Origin: Hymenobacter sp.
GTDB taxonomy: Bacteria > Bacteroidota > Bacteroidia > Cytophagales > Hymenobacteraceae
Reading direction: 5' to 3'
Length of the DNA: 9,729 bases
Assembly (NCBI GenBank): GCA_025362615.1
Contig: JANYFQ010000260.1
Location: forward strand, 1-9,729
The notes beneath the pieces are model-generated. The model saw only the letters and a program-made list of their open reading frames with translations, did not search any database and was not told where the DNA came from. The stretch's first letter is position 1. Each line of letters opens with the position of its first letter. Below are positions 5,319 through 9,729 of the stretch, piece by piece. Both the position numbers and the translations under genes were made by a program.

Positions 5319-7199
5319 TTACCGCCACACGTTGTCGGCGGCGTGGGTATCGGGCACCCAGGTGCTGCCGAGGGTTATTTGGCGGGCGGTTTTTTTGACT
5401 TCGAGGTTCAATTCCACGGTGCGGGCACCGCTTTCCCACACTTCGATGGTGCGGTGCAGCCGGGTGGTGGTGCCGTCGGTGAAGGTCACGGTCAGGTCGA
5501 TGGGGACGGGCTTGCCGCCTTTGTTGGCGATGGTGACGACGTAACCGGCCGCGCCGCGCCCGGCCACGCTTTGGATGGCCAGGTCGGGGTGGCCGCCGTC
5601 GTAGAACCAGCGTTGCCAGAACCAGTTGAGGGTGCGGCCCGCGCCGGTGTTCAGCGAGTTGAAAAAGTCGAGCGGCAGCGGGTGCTTGCCCTGCCAGTTG
5701 CCGATGTAGGTGTGCAGGGCTTTGGTAAACAGCTCATCGCCCAGCAAATCCTTGACGTACAAATACCCCAGGGCGGGCTTGGGGTAGGAGTTGAGGAAGA
5801 GCGGGTTGCCGGTGAGCTGGGTGCTGGGCGTGACGATGGGCAGGTCGTCGGCGGTGCCGGCGGCGCGGGCGTAGGGCGCAATGCCGTAGTCGTCGGGCGG
5901 CAGGGCGGGGTCAATCAGGCCCGAAATCAGCCACTCGCCGACGGTGGCCCAGCCCTCGTCCATCCAGCCGTAGCGGGTTTCGTTGATGCCCATATAAAAC
6001 GGGAACATCGTGTGAAAAATCTCGTGGTCGGTGAGGGTGATGGCATCGGCGCGGGAGGCCACGGGGTTGTCGTTCACCATCATCGGGTACTCCATCTGGT
6101 CGAGGCCGTCGAACACGGTTTCGTGGGCGTAGGGGAAGGGCCACTTCGGGAAAGTGTAGCTCATGGCCTGCACCGTTTTACGGGCAAAGTCAATCACCTC
6201 GGCGTAGTCGCGGTCGCGGGGATTATACACCGCGTCCACGCGGGTGCGGCGGCCGGTGGCGGGGTCCACCACCAGGCTGCTGGCCTGCCAGGCGTAGTGG
6301 TCGGCGGTGGCGAATACAAAATCGGTGACGTTACGGGCCTCGAAATGCCAGGTATTCTGGGCGTTGGGGGCGGTGATATCGCGGCGCTGGGCATCGGCGG
6401 GCGCGATGATGTTGGTTACGGCATCGCTGGTTTCGGCGGTGGCCAGGCGCTGGGCCACGGCGGGGGCCAGCACCTGGGCGGCGTTGGTGAGGTCGCCGGT
6501 GGCCCACACCACAAAGTGCCGGGGCACGGTGATGTCGGCCGAGAAATTGCCGAAGTCGTTGTAAAATTCCTGCTCGCCGTTGTAGGGGTTTTTGTTCCAG
6601 CCCTCAAAGTCGTCGTACACGGCGATGCGCGGAAAGAAATAGGCCACGAACGCCGCGCCGGCGGCCACTTCGCCGGTGCGCTGGTGCGAAGTTTTGTTGA
6701 GCGTGTAGTGGTAGCGAGTTATCACCCGCACGGTTTGGCCGGGGCCGAGCGGGCGGTAAAGCGGCACGGGCATATTGGTGCCGGTGACAGCCAGCCGGCT
6801 GTTGCCTACGGCTTTGCCGTCGAGGGTCATCTGCTCGATGGTTACGCCTTCGCCCACATCTTCGGGTTGGATGGCGCGGCTGCGGGGCGCTCCTTTTTGG
6901 TAGAAATTGGGGTAGAGCTTGAACCAAAGCTGGCGCAGCGAATCGGGGCTGTTGTTGCGGTAGCTGATGGTGGCCGTGCCCGCGACGAGGCGCGTGGCGG
7001 GGTCGAAAGCCACTTGCAGGGCGTAGTCGGCGGTGTTTTGCCAGTAGGCGGGGCCGGGGCGGCCGTCGGCCTGCCGGGTGCCTTTGGTGTAGAGGGCCTG
7101 CACGTCGCGGGGCACGGGCAGGGCGGTTTGGGCCAGGGCCGGCGCGGCAGCAACGAGTAGCAGGCCCGCGAGCAGGGCAGAAAGAAAAGTCAGACGCAC
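5319..7199 (-). CDS. Secreted M1-family metallopeptidase (aminopeptidase), GTG start
   Basis: This is a 626-residue exported zinc aminopeptidase of family M1, which removes N-terminal residues from peptides in the periplasm or outside. Translation most likely starts at GTG 7199-7197: it gives a clean signal peptide (RLTFLSALLAGLLLVAAAPALAQ, cleavage after ALA), there is no ATG between there and the upstream gene, and the frame further upstream only shadows the Rpn gene. An M1-like N-terminal beta domain covers about 50-250 (YALQVAFDPATRLVAGTATISY, LWFKLYPNFY). DQMEYPMM (about 367-374) stands in for the GAMEN substrate-binding motif. The zinc site HEIFH (392-396) is followed after 18 residues by E415 in WMDEGWA, the canonical HEXXH-X18-E spacing. 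The C-terminal 100 residues are beta-rich (VEVWESG-like strands) and the protein lacks the long helical domain of PepN, normal for short Bacteroidota M1 enzymes. It begins 29 bases after the Rpn stop, but a terminator-like hairpin lies in that gap, so it may have its own promoter inside the Rpn gene. I saw no consensus there. Confidence 0.92.
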   Translation of the reverse strand: MRLTFLSALLAGLLLVAAAPALAQTALPVPRDVQALYTKGTRQADGRPGPAYWQNTADYALQVAFDPATRLVAGTATISYRNNSPDSLRQLWFKLYPNFYQKGAPRSRAIQPEDVGEGVTIEQMTLDGKAVGNSRLAVTGTNMPVPLYRPLGPGQTVRVITRYHYTLNKTSHQRTGEVAAGAAFVAYFFPRIAVYDDFEGWNKNPYNGEQEFYNDFGNFSADITVPRHFVVWATGDLTNAAQVLAPAVAQRLATAETSDAVTNIIAPADAQRRDITAPNAQNTWHFEARNVTDFVFATADHYAWQASSLVVDPATGRRTRVDAVYNPRDRDYAEVIDFARKTVQAMSYTFPKWPFPYAHETVFDGLDQMEYPMMVNDNPVASRADAITLTDHEIFHTMFPFYMGINETRYGWMDEGWATVGEWLISGLIDPALPPDDYGIAPYARAAGTADDLPIVTPSTQLTGNPLFLNSYPKPALGYLYVKDLLGDELFTKALHTYIGNWQGKHPLPLDFFNSLNTGAGRTLNWFWQRWFYDGGHPDLAIQSVAGRGAAGYVVTIANKGGKPVPIDLTVTFTDGTTTRLHRTIEVWESGARTVELNLEVKKTARQITLGSTWVPDTHAADNVWR

Positions 7200-7232
7200 A
7201 AAAAAAGCAAAAAAGTAGTAGCGGCCCGCTAC
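7200..7232 (-). terminator. Hairpin plus T tracts between the Rpn and M1 genes
   Basis: Read on the minus strand, GTAGCG-GGC-CGCTAC (7232-7218) forms a perfect 6-bp stem with a 3-base loop, followed by TAC, then T6 (7214-7209), GC and T7 (7206-7200). This is the form of a short intrinsic terminator for the Rpn transcript. It overlaps the Rpn TAG (7231-7229), and its last T lies directly before the GTG of the M1 gene. It could therefore end most Rpn transcripts or limit read-through into M1. The short stem makes efficiency uncertain. Confidence 0.55.
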
Positions 7233-8119
7233 GCCCGCAGCGCAGCCAGGTCGTCGGCCGAAAGGCCGGTAATTTGTTGCACGGTGGCCGTATCCAGGCC
7301 GTTGGCGAGCATTTGGCGGGCGAGTTTGCGGGTTTGTTCGGCCACGCCCTGGGCCAGTCCTTCGGCCAGTCCTTCGGCCAGTCCTTCGATTTTCCCCTCC
7401 GCTTTTCCGTCCGTCAGGGCCGCCGACAACAGGGCTTGCTCGGAGCGGATGGCATCCCAGTGCTTGTCGTAGCCATCGAGCTGGGCGCGGCTGAAAGCGC
7501 CTTCGCGCAGGTAGTCCACGGCTTCTTCGAGGACCGGCTCGGCCAATAACTCGGGTGCAATTTGTTCGGTCTGGTCCTGGATTTCGGTTAAATAACGCAG
7601 CCAGAGCACCTGCATCCGCTGGCCCAGCAGCGAAGCCGCCCGAAACTTGGGCAGTTCCACAAAAATCAATTCCAGCCCTTCGAGGTGGCGTTCTGGCTCG
7701 GTGGTGTGAATGAGGCGGTAGTGGTGGTAAAAATTGGGCGAGCCCGGCTCGAAAATGGCGTTCACCAGGCTCAGGGCGTACACCGGCTGGAGGGCGCGGT
7801 ACGCCCCGCCCTTGCCGATTTGCCGCACAAACGTCTTGCTGGCGTTGAATACCATGCGGCTCCGAAACGCCTCGGTCCACAGCATTTGCATCTCCACGAT
7901 GAACTGCCGGCCGAAATTATCCTCGCAACGCACGTCCACAATGCTGTGCTTAAACAGCGGCACCTCGGTCACCAGCTCGGCCGGCAAATACTCCAGCGAC
8001 TCAATAACGCGGCCTTCTTCCAACGGCAGCAGGGCGTTGAGAAAGCTCTTGAGCAAGTGCGGGTGCTCGCCAAATACCTTCTTAAACGTCAGGTCGTTTT
8101 TGGGGTCGAGGTAGCGCAT
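7229..8119 (-). CDS. Rpn-family PD-(D/E)XK nuclease / putative transposase
   Basis: This is a 296-residue protein of the Rpn (recombination-promoting nuclease, formerly transposase_31/PDDEXK-transposase) family. Members are DNA endonucleases that promote recA-independent recombination in E. coli, and some act in phage defence. The N-terminus MRYLDPKNDLTFKKVFGE is the family hallmark. The nuclease core shows D62 in SIVDVRCED and E76-M-Q78 in RQFIVEMQM, the D...ExQ form of the active site, followed by FRSRMVFNASKTFVRQI and the typical YALSLVNAIF and FVELPKF segments. After the nuclease domain comes a charged helical segment, then KAEGKIEGLAEGLAEGLAQG (about 239-258), the short Glu-Gly-Leu-Ala repeats often seen before the C-terminal small domain, which ends in an HTH-like TATVQQITGLSADDLAAL. 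All key residues are present, so it looks intact. No terminal inverted repeats or partner transposition genes surround it. A repeat element (8125-8252) lies directly upstream, where I saw no TAnnTTTG promoter. Confidence 0.92.
   Translation of the reverse strand: MRYLDPKNDLTFKKVFGEHPHLLKSFLNALLPLEEGRVIESLEYLPAELVTEVPLFKHSIVDVRCEDNFGRQFIVEMQMLWTEAFRSRMVFNASKTFVRQIGKGGAYRALQPVYALSLVNAIFEPGSPNFYHHYRLIHTTEPERHLEGLELIFVELPKFRAASLLGQRMQVLWLRYLTEIQDQTEQIAPELLAEPVLEEAVDYLREGAFSRAQLDGYDKHWDAIRSEQALLSAALTDGKAEGKIEGLAEGLAEGLAQGVAEQTRKLARQMLANGLDTATVQQITGLSADDLAALRA
7352..7387. repeat. Three perfect 12-bp tandem repeats inside the Rpn gene
   Basis: GGCCAGTCCTTC occurs three times in a row (7352-7363, 7364-7375, 7376-7387) without a mismatch. 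On the coding strand each copy encodes Glu-Gly-Leu-Ala. Because the unit is 12 bases, gain or loss of copies keeps the reading frame and would lengthen or shorten the linker between the nuclease domain and the C-terminal domain. Identical DNA copies suggest recent expansion or ongoing homogenisation. Confidence 0.9.
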
Positions 8120-8124
8120 TGTCT

Positions 8125-8252
8125 AATTGCTGAATTGTTGAATTGTTTGACGGGGAGACGGTAGGCTTGAAGGGGGCGTGGCGGGGACTTTAACCGCTTT
8201 CTCGGCCGTTGCACGGCCAACAATTTAGCAATTCAACAATCAAACAATTCAA
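8125..8252. repeat. Inverted octamer-repeat element between the Rpn and Smr genes
   Basis: The left side holds three tandem 8-base units, AATTGCTG, AATTGTTG, AATTGTTT (8125-8148). The right side holds four units of the complementary type, CAATTTAG, CAATTCAA, CAATCAAA, CAATTCAA (8221-8252). TTGAATTGTTTGA (8138-8150) and TCAAACAATTCAA (8240-8252) are perfect reverse complements. The AT-rich arms enclose a GC-rich 70-base core with its own hairpin GGCCGT-TGC-ACGGCC (8204-8218). The whole fills the 136-base gap between two minus-strand genes, ending 3 bases short of the Smr stop codon. It could be a small non-autonomous repeat, a cruciform-forming site or the 3' end structure of the Smr transcript. 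The sequence does not decide. Confidence 0.75.
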
Positions 8253-8255
8253 CAC

Positions 8256-9575
8256 TCACTTCAAGCGCACCAGCGTGGCCCCGAAGCCAAACTTGCCTTT
8301 CTGCGCGTCCTCGAAAAACTTAATGTCCTTGTTGCGGCTGAGTTGGCGGTGAATTTCTTTCCGCAGCACCCCGGCCCCAATGCCGTGGATGAAGACAATC
8401 TCGTGCATATTCGTGGCCAGGGCGCGGCTCAAGGTGTCCTCAAACGCATCGAGTTGCAGGCGCAGCATGGCCGTGTTGCTGAGGTCGGCGGTGCCGTCGG
8501 GGCGCAGGACTTCGAGGTGCAAATCCACCTCGTGGGGCGGGGCCACCACGGGCACCGCCGGGGCCGGTGGCGGGCCGGCGGGCCGGGGCGCGTCGCCGGT
8601 GAGCTGGGCGCGGAGCGCCTCGGCGTTGAGCACGGTGGGGGCCGGAGCAGTTGATGCGGGGGCAGTGGACGAGGCGGGCGCGGCGGCGGCGGCAGCGGGC
8701 TCGCCGCCGGCTACCGCCGCTACTGCCACCGGCCGGATAACGGCCGGCGCATCGGCCGCCAACAGCTTCTCCGGCGTGAGGGCGGCGGCCTGCTGCTCGT
8801 CCAGAGCAAACAGGTACGCCTCTTTTTCGACCACCGGCGCGGGGCGGCGGCTGCCGTAAAACGTAGCGGCCTTAAATGTTTGCCGCTTGGTCAGTAGCTC
8901 GTAGCCCGTGTCGCCGTTGGGGCGGGTGGGCAGAAGTTGGAAGACAAGGGCCGGCCACTCCTCAAAATCCTTGAGGTGCAGGAAGCTCAGGGGCTTGCTG
9001 GCCGTGCGGGGGCCGAGCTGCCCGGCCGCCAGGGTGCGGTAGGGGCGGGCCGCCGTGCTGTCGGCCAGCGTGAAAAGCACCTCCGCCCCGGTGTTGTTGA
9101 TGAGCACCGCCCCCAGCAGCTCGGGCGATTGCGGCACCAGCGCCAGAAACAACCCCCGCGCCGCTGCGGCCCCGGCTGCTGCGGCACCCACGGCGGTGGG
9201 CCGCGCCGCGCCCGGCCCGCTCGAGGCGGCGGCGTGCAGGGCATCGGCCAGGCTGGGCCGGGCCGGGGCTTTGGCGGCAAGTAGCCCGCCGGCCGGGGCC
9301 GTTTTGGGGGCCAGTTTGGGGGCCGGCTGCCGGGGCTGCCCGCCTTTTTTGCTGGCGTTGGCGGCCTTGCCGGGCTGCTGGCCGGGGCCGAGGGTGGGGG
9401 CCGAGCGGTCGAAGTTTTTGTCTTCTTCGGCCGCCACCACCACCACCTCGCGCCGCAGCACCGGGATGGTGAAATCGTTGTCGATGGCGACCTCCACCAG
9501 CTCGCTGTCGAGCAGGCGGGTGATGATGCCTTCTTCGGTGCCCGTGAGCAGGCGCACTCTATCTCCTACATTCAT
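8256..9575 (-). CDS. DUF2027 domain protein with C-terminal Smr domain
   Basis: This is a 439-residue cytoplasmic protein of the Bacteroidota DUF2027-Smr type. The N-terminus MNVGDRVRLLTGTEEGIITRL (residues 1-20) begins a small beta-barrel-like segment up to about residue 50, followed by a low-complexity Ala/Pro/Lys linker (about 55-140). The middle domain (about 141-265: GLFLALVPQSPELLGAVLINNTGAEVL and FLHLKDFEEWPALVFQLLP) is DUF2027. A second Ala/Pro-rich linker (about 280-345) leads to the Smr domain, with HEVDLHLE (DLH at 351-353) and the signature IHGIGAGVLRKEI (about 396-408). Smr domains of MutS2-type proteins bind or nick nucleic acids and act in recombination or ribosome rescue; the role of this fusion is not established to my knowledge. 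The start ATG 9575-9573 is supported by the conserved N-terminus, and a promoter match lies 65 bases upstream. The linkers are longer and more Ala-rich than I would expect, in line with high GC. Confidence 0.93.
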   Translation of the reverse strand: MNVGDRVRLLTGTEEGIITRLLDSELVEVAIDNDFTIPVLRREVVVVAAEEDKNFDRSAPTLGPGQQPGKAANASKKGGQPRQPAPKLAPKTAPAGGLLAAKAPARPSLADALHAAASSGPGAARPTAVGAAAAGAAAARGLFLALVPQSPELLGAVLINNTGAEVLFTLADSTAARPYRTLAAGQLGPRTASKPLSFLHLKDFEEWPALVFQLLPTRPNGDTGYELLTKRQTFKAATFYGSRRPAPVVEKEAYLFALDEQQAAALTPEKLLAADAPAVIRPVAVAAVAGGEPAAAAAAPASSTAPASTAPAPTVLNAEALRAQLTGDAPRPAGPPPAPAVPVVAPPHEVDLHLEVLRPDGTADLSNTAMLRLQLDAFEDTLSRALATNMHEIVFIHGIGAGVLRKEIHRQLSRNKDIKFFEDAQKGKFGFGATLVRLK

Positions 9576-9639
9576 AAATCGTAAATTAACTTCGCTGGAT
9601 TCCGTTGGATGCCGATTTTGTTGCCCGCGCCGATTCGTG

Positions 9640-9647
9640 CAAAGGTA
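9640..9647 (-). promoter_or_regulatory. Candidate -7 promoter element for the DUF2027-Smr gene
   Basis: Read on the minus strand this is TACCTTTG, an exact match to TAnnTTTG, 65 bases before the ATG. No clear TTG lies at the expected -33 distance; the closest is CTGG in a GC-rich stretch. The leader between it and the start is AT-richer than its surroundings, which fits a transcription start near 9635. The remaining bases to the window edge show no coding sequence. Confidence 0.6.
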
Positions 9648-9729
9648 GGCGGGGCGGCCCGCCAGACTTTTGGCCGGCCGCCGTTGCGCGGCCCGCCACG
9701 CCGGGGTGTGACAACTTTAGTCAGTATGC

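Noticed and set aside
4723..5439. Minus-strand frame of 238 codons running through the 42-base array
   Set aside because: It overlaps the ends of both the M23 and M1 genes. The 14-residue peptide repeats it shows arise because 42 is a multiple of three, and the DNA is better explained by hairpin pairing.
5100..7160. Long plus-strand open frame of 686 codons opposite the M1 gene
   Set aside because: It is antisense to a clear M1 peptidase with signal peptide and catalytic motifs. The product is Gly/Val/His-rich low complexity, as expected when GC-rich coding DNA is read backwards, and it begins in the repeat array.
7200..7880. N-terminal extension of the M1 gene up to 7880
   Set aside because: The frame is open there but overlaps the Rpn gene, encodes an Arg/Pro/Gly-rich shadow sequence, and would bury the signal peptide inside the protein.
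8149..8220. Intrinsic terminator of the Smr gene at the GGCCGT/ACGGCC hairpin
   Set aside because: The hairpin is real, but neither strand has a T tract after it, so I describe it only as part of the repeat element.
7229..8252. Complete insertion sequence built around the Rpn gene
   Set aside because: The Rpn family was once called transposase, but no terminal inverted repeats or target duplications flank the gene. The octamer element lies only on its upstream side.
8256..9575. Several plus-strand frames of 100-200 codons opposite the DUF2027-Smr gene
   Set aside because: They lie antisense to the Ala/Pro-rich linkers of a well-supported gene and have no motifs of their own.

Overview
The window looks like chromosomal DNA from a GC-rich member of the Bacteroidota, most probably Hymenobacter or a close relative in the Cytophagales. 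The evidence is high GC with GC-rich third codon positions, no Shine-Dalgarno sequences before the starts, three matches to the Bacteroidota -7 promoter element TAnnTTTG upstream of genes, and the gene types: an Mpl-like Mur ligase ending in the Bacteroidota style, lipoproteins with early lipobox cysteines, a DUF2027-Smr protein, and a short M1 aminopeptidase with a signal peptide. The genus is inferred. No rRNA, tRNA, CRISPR, phage or complete insertion sequence is visible.

Layout. Bases 1-357 (+) hold the 3' end of an Mpl-like peptidoglycan-recycling ligase, closed by a strong bidirectional terminator (397-422). Converging on it is a minus-strand group: an M48 metalloprotease lipoprotein (1928-1134), a small cysteine-containing lipoprotein of unknown function (1091-522), and possibly a 39-residue membrane peptide whose start overlaps the lipoprotein stop (525-406). 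A divergent promoter region (1929-2181) separates this group from a plus-strand pair: a fumarylacetoacetate-hydrolase-family enzyme (2182-2796) and a large exported M23 peptidase (2857-4884).

The 434-base gap 4885-5318 lies between two converging genes. It is rich in inverted repeats and contains an array of exact 42-base period in which 12-bp hairpins alternate with a conserved 14-nt linker. From there to the right edge everything is on the minus strand: a secreted M1 aminopeptidase (7199-5319, GTG start), an Rpn-family PD-(D/E)XK nuclease (8119-7229) with an in-frame 12-bp repeat tract, a 128-base intergenic element made of 8-bp tandem repeats in opposite orientation around a GC-rich core (8125-8252), and a DUF2027-Smr protein (9575-8256) with a good promoter match at 9647-9640.

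Taken together this is mostly housekeeping and cell-envelope content: peptidoglycan recycling, envelope proteases and peptidases, and lipoproteins. The only gene of accessory character is the Rpn nuclease. I found no convincing new multi-gene system. The observations most worth a second look are the 42-base hairpin array with a compensatory base-pair change, the inverted octamer repeats beside the Rpn gene, and the overlapping 39-residue frame.
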